A DNA stretch of 64,000 bases, taken from positions 60,336 through 124,335 of the forward strand of contig NZ_CAMFJF010000010.1 of assembly GCF_945956895.1 (NCBI RefSeq), in the 5' to 3' direction. Both the position numbers and the translations under genes were made by a program. The notes beneath the pieces were generated by a model that worked only from the letters and a program-made list of their open reading frames with translations, had not been told where the DNA came from and made no database searches. The DNA is from an uncultured Allobosea sp. Lineage in GTDB: Bacteria > Pseudomonadota > Alphaproteobacteria > Rhizobiales > Beijerinckiaceae. Shown here in pieces: positions 22,168 to 29,918 of the stretch (positions are counted from its first letter, which is position 1; the number at the start of each line of letters is the position of its first letter).

Positions 22168-22569
22168 ATGATCGGACTGGTCCTCGTGACACATGGGCAT
22201 TTGGCGACGGAGTTCCGCGCTGCGCTCGAACACGTCGTTGGCCCCCAAAGGAACCTTGCGACCATCGCCATCGCGCCCGATGACGACATGGAGAGCCGGC
22301 GCCGCGACATTATCGCCGCCGTCGAGCAGGTCGAGACCGACCGCGGCGTCATCATCCTGACCGACATGTTCGGCGGGACGCCCTCGAACCTGGCGATCTC
22401 GGTCATGGAGCCGGGCCGCATCGACGTCGTCGCCGGCGTCAACCTGCCGATGCTGATCAAGCTCGCCAGCGTGCGCGAGGAGAAGACCCTCGACGAAGCG
22501 GTCACCAGCGCGCAGGATGCGGGCCGGAAATACATCACGGTCGCCAGCCGCGTGCTGGCCGGCAAGTAA
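22168..22569 (+). CDS. PTS EIIA component, mannose family (regulatory)
   Basis: A 133-residue EIIA-Man-like domain without attached IIB or membrane parts. The phospho-accepting His9 lies in VLVTHGHLATEF, and the family segment ILTDMFGGTPSNLA is at about 65-78. In Hyphomicrobiales such proteins end a phosphorelay (EI-Ntr, HPr, EIIA) that regulates carbon metabolism and ChvG/ChvI activity rather than importing sugar; no sugar-permease EII is present in the window, consistent with that. HPr follows 18 bases later. It is often labelled ptsIIA or manX. Confidence 0.92.
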   Translation: MIGLVLVTHGHLATEFRAALEHVVGPQRNLATIAIAPDDDMESRRRDIIAAVEQVETDRGVIILTDMFGGTPSNLAISVMEPGRIDVVAGVNLPMLIKLASVREEKTLDEAVTSAQDAGRKYITVASRVLAGK

Positions 22570-22587
22570 CGGCGCCGAGAGGGGCGG

Positions 22588-22902
22588 ATGGACGAAGACT
22601 GCGACTGCCCCGAAGTCGAAATCCCCAACGGTGCCCTCTACGGCGAATTCGAGATCGTCAACAAGAAGGGTCTGCACGCCCGCGCCACGGCGAAATTCGT
22701 GCAATGCGCCGCCCGCTACGAGGCCGATATCACGGTAAGCCGCTGCGGCGAGACCGTGGGCGCCACCTCGATCATGGGCGTGCTGACGCTCGGCGCCGGC
22801 ATCGGCTCGACGATCACCATCGTCGCCAGGGGCGCCGAGGCGAAGCCTGCGCTGGATGCGCTCGCGGCCCTCATCGCCGACAAGTTCGGCGAGGGGGAAT
22901 AA
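22588..22902 (+). CDS. ptsH: HPr family phosphocarrier protein
   Basis: Phosphate carrier between enzyme I and EIIA. At 104 residues it is about 17 longer than classical HPr because of an N-terminal extension, MDEDCDCPEVEIPNGALYG, containing a Cys-Asp-Cys pair. The active His30 is in KKGLHARATAKF, and the HprK target Ser61 in GATSIMGVLTLG, exactly 31 residues later as in the standard 15/46 spacing. It overlaps no neighbour but lies within the chv/pts cluster, with a putative small membrane protein gene starting 5 bases after its stop. Confidence 0.94.
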   Translation: MDEDCDCPEVEIPNGALYGEFEIVNKKGLHARATAKFVQCAARYEADITVSRCGETVGATSIMGVLTLGAGIGSTITIVARGAEAKPALDALAALIADKFGEGE

Positions 22903-22907
22903 GCACC

Positions 22908-23039
22908 ATGCCGGCGATCTTCGGCTGGATCGAGATCGTCGCCGGAATTGTTTCGCTTCTGCTTGTTGGCTGGTTCTTTATCGAGCTTCTGCGCGGCCGG
23001 GTATCGCTGCGGCGCTTGCGTGGCAGCGGGTGGCTTTGA
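22908..23039 (+). CDS. Possible small single-pass membrane protein
   Basis: A 43-residue reading frame beginning 5 bases after the HPr stop. MPAIFGW leads into one hydrophobic helix (IEIVAGIVSLLLVGWFFIEL) and a basic tail (RGRVSLRRLRGSGWL), so an inside-positive membrane orientation is predicted. A GAGGGGG stretch lies about 12 bases before the ATG, somewhat far. I do not recognise a family. The position at the end of the pts cluster and the clear membrane topology favour a real gene, but its shortness leaves doubt. Confidence 0.45.
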   Translation: MPAIFGWIEIVAGIVSLLLVGWFFIELLRGRVSLRRLRGSGWL

Positions 23040-23065
23040 CGAATCCAATCCGACTCGCGCTAATC

Positions 23066-23085
23066 ATATAAAGACATCTTTATAT
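23066..23085. promoter_or_regulatory. Palindromic operator upstream of ahcY (SahR-like)
   Basis: ATATAAAGA-CA-TCTTTATAT is a perfect inverted repeat with nine-base arms, 73 bases before the ahcY start, and strikingly AT-rich against its surroundings. Its form and location fit the operator of the ArsR-family S-adenosylhomocysteine-responsive repressor SahR, which controls ahcY and methionine-cycle genes in many Proteobacteria. The assignment to SahR is inference. Confidence 0.7.
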
Positions 23086-23157
23086 CTTTGATTGCCTTTC
23101 GCTCCGGGCGCTGCTAGAGAGCGCGCCATCATTCAGGTTGAGCGATTGGAGCCCCCC

Positions 23158-24552
23158 GTGTCGGATTACATCGTCAAGGACATCTCGCTTGCGGATTACG
23201 GCCGCAAGGAAATCAACATGGCCCAGGACGAGATGCCGGGCCTGATGGCGGTCCGCGCCGAGAACAAGGGCAAGGCCCCGCTCAAGGGCGCCCGCATCGC
23301 CGGCTGCCTGCACATGACCATCCAGACCGCCGTGCTGATCGAGACGCTGAAGGATCTCGGCGCCGACGTCCGCTGGTCGTCCTGCAACATCTTCTCGACC
23401 CAGGACCATGCCGCCGCCGCGATCGCCGCGACCGGCACCCCCGTCTTCGCCATCAAGGGCGAGACGCTGGAGGAGTACTGGGAGTACGTGCTGAAGACCG
23501 CGACCTGGGGCGACGGCGGCACGCCGAACATGATCCTGGACGATGGTGGCGACCTGACCATGCTGATCATCCTCGGCGCCGAGGCCGAGGCCGGCAACGC
23601 CGCCTTCCTCGACAAGCCGGGCAATGAGGAAGAGACGATCTTCTTCGCGCTGATCAAGCGCCAGCTCAAGGCCAACCCGGGCTGGTTCACCAAGACCCGC
23701 GCCGCGATCAAGGGTGTCTCCGAGGAGACCACCACCGGCGTGCACCGCCTCTACGAGCTCGCCAAGGCCAACCGCCTGCCGTTCCCGGCGATCAACGTCA
23801 ACGACTCGGTCACCAAGTCGAAGTTCGACAACCTCTATGGCTGCCGCGAGTCGCTGGTCGACGCCATCCGCCGCGGCACCGACGTGATGATGTCGGGCAA
23901 GGTCGCGGTCGTCGCCGGCTATGGCGACGTCGGCAAGGGCTCGGCCGCCTCGCTGCGCCAGGCCGGCTGCCGCGTGCTCGTCACCGAGATCGACCCGATC
24001 TGCGCCCTGCAGGCGGCGATGGAAGGCTACGAGGTCGTGACCATGGAAGACGCTGCCCCGCGCGGTGACATCTTCTGCACGGCCACCGGCAACCTCGACG
24101 TCATCACCGTCGACCACATGCGCGCGATGAAGCACCGCGCCATCGTCTGCAACATCGGCCACTTCGACTCGGAGATTCAGGTCGCCGGCCTGAAGAACTT
24201 CAAGTGGGACAACGTCAAGCCGCAGGTCGACGAGGTCGAGTTCCCCGACGGCAAGCGCATCATCCTGCTCTCGGAAGGCCGCCTGGTGAACCTCGGCAAC
24301 GCCACGGGCCATCCGTCCTTCGTGATGTCGTGCTCGTTCTCGAACCAGACGCTGGCCCAGATCGAACTCTGGAACCACCACGCCAACTACCAGAACAACG
24401 TCTACACGCTGCCGAAGCATCTCGACGAGAAGGTCGCGGCGCTCCACCTCGCCAAGGTCGGCGCCAAGCTCACCAAGCTCAACGACGCCCAGGCGAAGTA
24501 CATCGGCGTGCCGCAGGCTGGCCCGTTCAAGCCCGAGCACTACCGCTACTGA
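23158..24552 (+). CDS. ahcY: Adenosylhomocysteinase
   Basis: Reversibly hydrolyses S-adenosylhomocysteine to homocysteine and adenosine with a tightly bound NAD, clearing the inhibitor left by methyl transfer. The 464 residues include [42 protein letters not shown], the NAD loop [15 protein letters not shown] and the C-terminal [10 protein letters not shown]. The GTG at 23158 is preferred: it begins at SDYIVKDI as in homologues and has GGAG upstream. A palindromic operator lies in front and a strong terminator behind, so it is an independent unit between the pts cluster and divL. Confidence 0.97.
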   Translation: MSDYIVKDISLADYGRKEINMAQDEMPGLMAVRAENKGKAPLKGARIAGCLHMTIQTAVLIETLKDLGADVRWSSCNIFSTQDHAAAAIAATGTPVFAIKGETLEEYWEYVLKTATWGDGGTPNMILDDGGDLTMLIILGAEAEAGNAAFLDKPGNEEETIFFALIKRQLKANPGWFTKTRAAIKGVSEETTTGVHRLYELAKANRLPFPAINVNDSVTKSKFDNLYGCRESLVDAIRRGTDVMMSGKVAVVAGYGDVGKGSAASLRQAGCRVLVTEIDPICALQAAMEGYEVVTMEDAAPRGDIFCTATGNLDVITVDHMRAMKHRAIVCNIGHFDSEIQVAGLKNFKWDNVKPQVDEVEFPDGKRIILLSEGRLVNLGNATGHPSFVMSCSFSNQTLAQIELWNHHANYQNNVYTLPKHLDEKVAALHLAKVGAKLTKLNDAQAKYIGVPQAGPFKPEHYRY

Positions 24553-24578
24553 CAAGGCGCTCGAGCGCTGACGATCGG

Positions 24579-24606
24579 AAGGCCCGGCATCCGCCGGGCC
24601 TTTTTT
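24579..24606 (+). terminator. Rho-independent terminator of ahcY
   Basis: AAGGCCCGGC-ATCC-GCCGGGCCTT followed by a run of six T (24601-24606), 27 bases after the ahcY stop. Confidence 0.9.
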
Positions 24607-24955
24607 CATGGCTGTGCCTTCCGGGAATCACATCCGAAGACACTACAAATTGTGCCTCTCTGATTTTCTGCCTCTATTGGTTGATGATCTCTCGCCGTGC
24701 CCGAGTCTGTCCGGATAATCGAACGATTTACCTGCCATTAAGCACTTCCTGACGGAGTCCAGCGATGATTAGAGTGGGACTGATTCGGCTGCCGCGATGC
24801 GCGGGCCGGGTCGAAAGCTCTGATGTGATTGGCGTGGTGGCGAGCGTGGATCGGCCCCCCGGAGATGGCAGCCCTGCCAGCTCCCCCGGCCGATTCCGAC
24901 GGGCCCGATGGACAGGGCGGCTTGAAGGCCGCCGGAGAGGCGACGGACGTTGAGG
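24607..24955. other. Intergenic region before divL
   Basis: About 350 bases, AT-richer in its first half. Open frames here are short and without family resemblance. It presumably carries the divL promoter; I could not identify a clear CtrA or sigma-70 site. Confidence 0.4.
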
Positions 24956-27436
24956 ATGGCACGGGCGAGGCGACAGGGGCGAGATGGCGGCTGGCGTCCG
25001 CGCGCGTTGCTGCCTGGGCTGGCCGTCGCCTCGGTCACCGTTCCGACGATGGCGCGCAGCGAGTGGCTGGCGCCGTTATCCTCGGATGCCATGAGCTCCG
25101 GCGGGGTGTCGCTGTTTCTCGCGGGGCTCACCGTCTTTGCCGCGACGACATCGCTGATCTATGTGCGTGAGCGGACGCGCTGGCAGAAGCGCGAGGCCAG
25201 GTTCGCGGCGGATCTCGAAGCGGCGCGCAGCCATCAGGAGCGGCTCTCGATCCTGCTCGCGGCCGATCCGCAGGTGGTCGTGAGCTGGAAGGGGCGCGAT
25301 GCCGAGCCCGTCTTCGAGGGCGATAGCGGCTTTCTCGGCGCTCCCGGCGCGACGCTGGCGCTGGCCTATGGCAGTTGGGCGCCGCCGGCCGATGCCAAGC
25401 GCCTGGAGCTGGCGACCGATGCGCTCAAGCGGCGCGGCGAGGCCTTCAATTTTACCCTGCGCAGCAAAGCTGGTCCCTTCATCGATGTCGAAGGGCGCCC
25501 TGTCGCCGGGCGCGCGGTGATCCGCTTCCGCGAGGTGACGGGCGAGCGGGCGCAGGTCATGACCCTGCGCGGCGAGCTCGAACGGGTGACGGCGGGCCAT
25601 GCGGCGCTGTCCAGCCTGCTCGCCGGGCTGCCGCACCCGGCCTGGATGCGCAATGCCGATGGCCGCCTGACCTGGGTCAATGCGGCCTATGCCCGCGCGG
25701 TCGAGGCTGCCGATCCAGCCGCCGTCGCGAAGGGTGGGCTCGAACTGCTCGATCGCACCGAGCGTGACGCCGCCGCACGGGCCCGTCGCGAAGGCGCGAC
25801 TTTCGCCGTGCGGGCGCCGGCCGTGGTCTCGGGCCAGCGGCGCACGCTCGACATCATGGAATTGCCGACCGCGACCGGCTATGCCGGCTTCGCCATCGAC
25901 ATGAGTGAGCTGGAGGCGATCCGTGCCGATCTCCAGCGCCAGATGGACGCCCATGTCGGCACGCTCGATCGGCTGAAGACGGCGGTTGCGGTCTTCGACC
26001 GCGCCCAGCGGCTCGTCTATCGCAATTCCGGCTTCGAGGCGCTCTGGTCGCTGGAAGCGGGCTTCCTTGACGGCCAGCCCACGGATGGCGAGATTCTCGA
26101 CAGGCTGCGCGCTGAGCGGCGCCTGCCGGAACTCGGCGACTACCGCAGCTGGAAGGCGGCGGCGCAGGCCGCCTATACGGCGACGCGCGCCAGCGAGGAC
26201 TGGTGGTATCTGCCGGACGGGCGCACTGTCCATGTCGTTGCCAGCCCCAATCCGCAAGGCGGCGTCACCTATCTCTATGACGACGTCACCGAGCGCTTCA
26301 CCCTGGAATCGCGCTTCAACGCGCTCTCCCGCACCCAGCGCGAGACGCTCGACTCGCTGCGCGAGGGCGTCGCCGTGTTCGGTTCGGACGGGCGGCTCAA
26401 GCTCTCCAATCCGGCCTTCGCCCAGTCCTGGCGCATCCAGGGCGGCGATCTTGCCGCGAGCGCACCGCATATCGACGAGGTCATCCGGCTCTGCCGGCCG
26501 CTCTTCCCGCAGGACGAGGTCTGGAGCGAATTGCACAGCGTCGTCACCGGCGTGCGCGATGCGCGCGAGGATTACAGCAGCCGCATCGAGCGGCGCGACG
26601 GCACGGTGCTCGACATGGCCGCCGCCCCGCTGCCGGACGGCGCGACGCTGATCTCCTTCGCCGACGTCACCGCCAGCGTGAATGTCGAGCGGGCGCTGAC
26701 CGAGAAGAACGAGGCGCTGGAGACGATCTCGCGGCTGCGCGAGGATTTCGTCCACCACGTCTCCTACGAATTGCGCTCGCCGCTCACCAACATCATCGGC
26801 TTCGCCCAACTGCTGGGCACCGAGACGGTCGGTGCGCTCAACGAGAAGCAGCGCGACTACACCTCCCATATCGTGCGCTCCTCGGGCGCGTTGCTCGCCA
26901 TCATCAACGACATTCTCGACCTCGCCACGATCGACAACGGCGCGCTGACGCTCGAGATCCAGGATGTCGACGTCGCCGACGCCATCGCGCAGGCGGCGTC
27001 CGGGCTGCAGGACCGGCTGACCGACAGCAAGCTCGACCTCAAGGTCGAGATCGATGCCCGCACCGGCCCGCTGCGCGCCGACGGCAAGCGCCTGCGCCAG
27101 GTGCTGTTCAACCTGCTCTCCAACGCCATCGGCTTCTCCTCCCCCGGCCAGACCGTCACGGTGAATGCGACGCGCACGGGCGGGGACATCCGCATCACCG
27201 TCGCCGATCAGGGCCGCGGCATTCCGGCCGAAGTCATGGAGAAGGTGTTCGAGCGCTTCGAGAGCCATTCGCTCGGCTCCAGCCATCGCGGCGTCGGCCT
27301 CGGCCTCTCCATCGTCCGCTCGATCGTCGAACTCCATGGCGGCCATGTCGAGCTCGATTCCGCGCCCGGCCGCGGCACGCGGGTGACAGCCGTCTTTCCG
27401 GCACAGGGCGTGCCGCTCTCGGATGCCGCTGAATGA
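24956..27436 (+). CDS. divL: DivL-type cell-cycle kinase-like protein with Tyr at the phosphorylation site
   Basis: A multi-PAS, histidine-kinase-like protein of about 826 residues. A membrane segment (SLFLAGLTVFAATTSLIYV, near 50-70) is followed by a coiled linker, several PAS-like regions (about 85-585) and a kinase core. The phospho-acceptor position is Tyr604: FVHHVSYELRSPLTNIIGF, where ordinary kinases have SHELRTP; the ATPase motifs NLLSNAIGFS, VADQGRGIP and GLGLSIVRSIVELHGG remain. Tyr here, together with tsaE following by ATGA overlap, identifies DivL, which in Caulobacter controls CckA-CtrA signalling through DivK binding. The ATG at 24956 is likely; a TTG six bases earlier is possible. 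Confidence 0.9.
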   Translation: MARARRQGRDGGWRPRALLPGLAVASVTVPTMARSEWLAPLSSDAMSSGGVSLFLAGLTVFAATTSLIYVRERTRWQKREARFAADLEAARSHQERLSILLAADPQVVVSWKGRDAEPVFEGDSGFLGAPGATLALAYGSWAPPADAKRLELATDALKRRGEAFNFTLRSKAGPFIDVEGRPVAGRAVIRFREVTGERAQVMTLRGELERVTAGHAALSSLLAGLPHPAWMRNADGRLTWVNAAYARAVEAADPAAVAKGGLELLDRTERDAAARARREGATFAVRAPAVVSGQRRTLDIMELPTATGYAGFAIDMSELEAIRADLQRQMDAHVGTLDRLKTAVAVFDRAQRLVYRNSGFEALWSLEAGFLDGQPTDGEILDRLRAERRLPELGDYRSWKAAAQAAYTATRASEDWWYLPDGRTVHVVASPNPQGGVTYLYDDVTERFTLESRFNALSRTQRETLDSLREGVAVFGSDGRLKLSNPAFAQSWRIQGGDLAASAPHIDEVIRLCRPLFPQDEVWSELHSVVTGVRDAREDYSSRIERRDGTVLDMAAAPLPDGATLISFADVTASVNVERALTEKNEALETISRLREDFVHHVSYELRSPLTNIIGFAQLLGTETVGALNEKQRDYTSHIVRSSGALLAIINDILDLATIDNGALTLEIQDVDVADAIAQAASGLQDRLTDSKLDLKVEIDARTGPLRADGKRLRQVLFNLLSNAIGFSSPGQTVTVNATRTGGDIRITVADQGRGIPAEVMEKVFERFESHSLGSSHRGVGLGLSIVRSIVELHGGHVELDSAPGRGTRVTAVFPAQGVPLSDAAE

Positions 27437-29010
27437 CGGAAGAAGCCCGCAAGGCCGGCACGCACCGGCTTCTGCTGGCGGACGAGGCGGCGACGCTGCG
27501 CCTCGCCGCCGATATCGCCGCCATCCTGAAGCCCGGCGATATCGTCGCGCTCTCCGGCCATCTCGGTTCCGGCAAGTCGCTGCTGGCGCGCGCCATTCTG
27601 CGCGAGCTTGCCCGCGACCCCACGCTTGAGGCGCCGAGCCCGACCTTCACGCTGGTCCAGAGCTACGAGACGGCGCACGGCGCCGTGCTCCACGCCGATC
27701 TCTACCGCGTGCGCTCGCCCGACGAGCTCGACGATATCGGCTTGGTCGAGGATATCGACCGCCTGATCCTGCTGGTCGAGTGGCCGGACCGGGCCGGCAC
27801 GCGCCTTCCCGCGGCCCGGCGCCTCGACATCGTGCTCGACGTCGATCCCGACAATCCCGAGACCGGCCGCATTGCCGATCTCTCGGGCGGCGTCCTCTGG
27901 AAGCAGCGTCTCGCCATCGCGGTCGCCTCGCGCCGCCTCCTCGATGCTGCCGGCTGGGGCGAAGCGCGTCGCGACTTCATGCTGGGTGACGCCTCGACGC
28001 GCGCCTATGAGCGCCTGACCCGGCCGAATGGCGAGAGCGCGGTGCTGATGATCTCGCCGCCGCGTCCGGACGGCCCGCCGATCCGCCTCGGCAAGCCCTA
28101 TAGCGCGCTCGCCCATCTCGCGGAGAATGTCGAGGCCTTCGTCGCGATGGATCGCGGTCTGCGCTCGCTCGGCTATGCCGCGCCGGAAATCCTCGCCGAG
28201 GATCTGACGACCGGCCTGCTCATCCTTGAGAACCTCGGCAACGAGGGCGTGATCGACGCCGAGCGCCAGCCGATCGCCGAGCGCTACGAGGCGGCTGCGA
28301 GGCTCCTTGCCGATCTCCATCGCCACACGCTGCCGGCGATCCTGCCGGTGGCCGAGGGGATCGACCACGCGATCCCCGAATATGACCGCCAGGCCATGGC
28401 GATCGAGACCGAGCTGATCCTGGAATGGTATGCGCCGCATATCGCCGGGGCGACGCTGCCGGCCGTGACGCAGGCCGAGTTCGCCCGGATCTGGAGCAAG
28501 CTCTTCGACGAGATCCTCGCCCAGCCGGCGACCTGGACGCTTCGGGACTACCATTCGCCGAACCTGATCTGGCTGGAAGGGCGCGAAGGCCATGCCAGGC
28601 TCGGCCTGATCGATTTCCAGGACGCGGTGCTCGGCCATCCCGCCTATGATCTCGCCTCGCTCGGCCAGGACGCGCGCGTCGATGTCCCGGCCTCGCTGGA
28701 ACTGCGGCTGCTCGCGGCCTATGGCGCGGCGCGGCGGGCCGACACGCCGGATTTCGACCTGGCCGGCTTTGCCCGCGCCTATGCGATCCTCGGCGCCCAG
28801 CGCAACACCAAGATCGCCGGCATCTTCGCTCGCCTCGACAAGCGCGACGGCAAGCCGGACTACCTCAAGCACCTGCCGCGCATCGAGGGCTATCTGCGCC
28901 GCAATCTCGATCACCCCGCCCTCGAAGAGCTGAAGAGCTGGTATCAGGCGCATATGCCGAAGCTGTTCGAGACCGAAGCGGCGGATGAGAGCAATCCGCG
29001 ACCTGACTGA
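27433..29010 (+). CDS. tsaE: TsaE-AmgK fusion: tRNA t6A synthesis ATPase joined to cell-wall sugar kinase domain
   Basis: A bifunctional protein of 525 residues. Residues 1-155 are TsaE/YjeE, the ATPase of the t6A37 tRNA-modification complex: P-loop GHLGSGKSLLARAIL near 42, PSPTFTLVQSY and HADLYRV...IGLVE..LILLVEWPDR. Residues 180-505 form an aminoglycoside-phosphotransferase-type kinase with ILENLGNEGV, TLRDYHSPNLIWL (catalytic loop) and LGLIDFQDAVLGHPAYDLASL (metal site), matching AmgK, which phosphorylates anomeric MurNAc/GlcNAc in peptidoglycan recycling. The next gene is MurU, the AmgK partner, which supports this. The start overlaps the divL stop by 4 bases. Confidence 0.9.
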   Translation: MTEEARKAGTHRLLLADEAATLRLAADIAAILKPGDIVALSGHLGSGKSLLARAILRELARDPTLEAPSPTFTLVQSYETAHGAVLHADLYRVRSPDELDDIGLVEDIDRLILLVEWPDRAGTRLPAARRLDIVLDVDPDNPETGRIADLSGGVLWKQRLAIAVASRRLLDAAGWGEARRDFMLGDASTRAYERLTRPNGESAVLMISPPRPDGPPIRLGKPYSALAHLAENVEAFVAMDRGLRSLGYAAPEILAEDLTTGLLILENLGNEGVIDAERQPIAERYEAAARLLADLHRHTLPAILPVAEGIDHAIPEYDRQAMAIETELILEWYAPHIAGATLPAVTQAEFARIWSKLFDEILAQPATWTLRDYHSPNLIWLEGREGHARLGLIDFQDAVLGHPAYDLASLGQDARVDVPASLELRLLAAYGAARRADTPDFDLAGFARAYAILGAQRNTKIAGIFARLDKRDGKPDYLKHLPRIEGYLRRNLDHPALEELKSWYQAHMPKLFETEAADESNPRPD

Positions 29011-29012
29011 AC

Positions 29013-29101
29013 CGTCATTGCGAGGAGCAGAGCGACGAAGCAATCCAGGAGGGCGTAGAGCTCTTCCGCCCCTGGATTGCTTCGCTGCGCTCGCAATGAC
29101 G
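29013..29101. repeat. Dispersed palindromic repeat, family B copy 1
   Basis: Arms CGTCATTGCGAGGAGCAGAG and CGCTGCGCTCGCAATGACG, with GAAGCAATCCAGG and CCTGGATTGCTTC inside. The second copy is at 51274. It lies between the AmgK-fusion gene and murU. Confidence 0.88.
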
Positions 29102-29177
29102 ATGGGGCGGACGCGAAGGCCGTTGGTATCGGATCGCAAACCACTCTAATCTTAAGCTGATCGATACGGAGATTCGC

Positions 29178-29918
29178 GTGACCACAACCGCTTCGCCGCC
29201 GATCCGCCGGGCGATCGTGCTGGCGGCCGGCCTCGGGCAGCGCATGCGCCCGATCACCGACACGTTGCCCAAGCCGCTGGTCAAGATCGGCGGCAAGGCG
29301 ATGCTCGACCATGCGCTCGACCGGCTGGCCGAAGCCGGCGTCGAGGAGGCGGTCGTCAACGTCCATCACCTCGCCGGGCAGGTCGAGGCGCATCTGGCTG
29401 GCCGGACGCGCCCGCGCATCGTGATCTCGGACGAGCGTGACGAACTGTTCGAAACCGGCGGCGGCGCCAAGAAGGCCTTGCCGCTGCTCGGCGACGGGCC
29501 GTTCTTCAGCGTCAACTCGGATTCGCTCTGGAGCGAGCACGGCGTCTCGAATTTCGGCGCGATGGCCGCCGCCTGGAACGGCGAGACCATGGACATGCTG
29601 CTGCTGCTGGCGGAGCGCGAGAGCAGCGTCGGCTTCAACGGCCCTGGCGACTTCTTCCGTGACGAGGCCGGGCGCCTGACGCGGCGCGGCGCTGCGGCGA
29701 CCGCGCCTTATGTCTATGCCGGCATCGGGATCGTGACGCCGGAATTCTTCGCGGATACCCCGGCATCCTTCTCGTTCAACCTGCTCTACGACCGGGCCAT
29801 CGCGCGCGGGCGCCTCTCCGGACATGTCCTCCAGGGCCGCTGGCTGCATGTCGACCGGCCGGAGGCGATCGCGCCGGCCGAGGCCGCCTTCGCCGCTGCC
29901 TGGCCGGTCGATGCCTGA
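29178..29918 (+). CDS. murU: Nucleotidyltransferase MurU (N-acetylmuramate-1-phosphate uridylyltransferase)
   Basis: A 246-residue sugar-phosphate nucleotidyltransferase. AAGLGQRMRPITDTLPKPLVKIGGKAM at the N-terminus is the nucleotide-binding signature, with ETGGGAKKALPLLG near 92 and SVNSDSLW for the metal-binding Asp. Together with the adjoining AmgK domain it would form UDP-MurNAc from recycled sugar, bypassing de novo UDP-MurNAc synthesis and so fosfomycin's target, as shown in Pseudomonas. The GTG at 29178 follows CGGAG at six bases. The end overlaps addB by 8 bases. Confidence 0.88.
   Translation: MTTTASPPIRRAIVLAAGLGQRMRPITDTLPKPLVKIGGKAMLDHALDRLAEAGVEEAVVNVHHLAGQVEAHLAGRTRPRIVISDERDELFETGGGAKKALPLLGDGPFFSVNSDSLWSEHGVSNFGAMAAAWNGETMDMLLLLAERESSVGFNGPGDFFRDEAGRLTRRGAAATAPYVYAGIGIVTPEFFADTPASFSFNLLYDRAIARGRLSGHVLQGRWLHVDRPEAIAPAEAAFAAAWPVDA

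Noticed and set aside
22060..23157. A SAH or SAM riboswitch before ahcY
   Set aside because: The leader is short and shows no riboswitch-like stem arrangement; the palindrome is better read as a protein operator.
24765..24953. A 62-codon frame before divL
   Set aside because: Arg/Gly-rich, no ribosome site of note and no resemblance to a family; more likely leader DNA.
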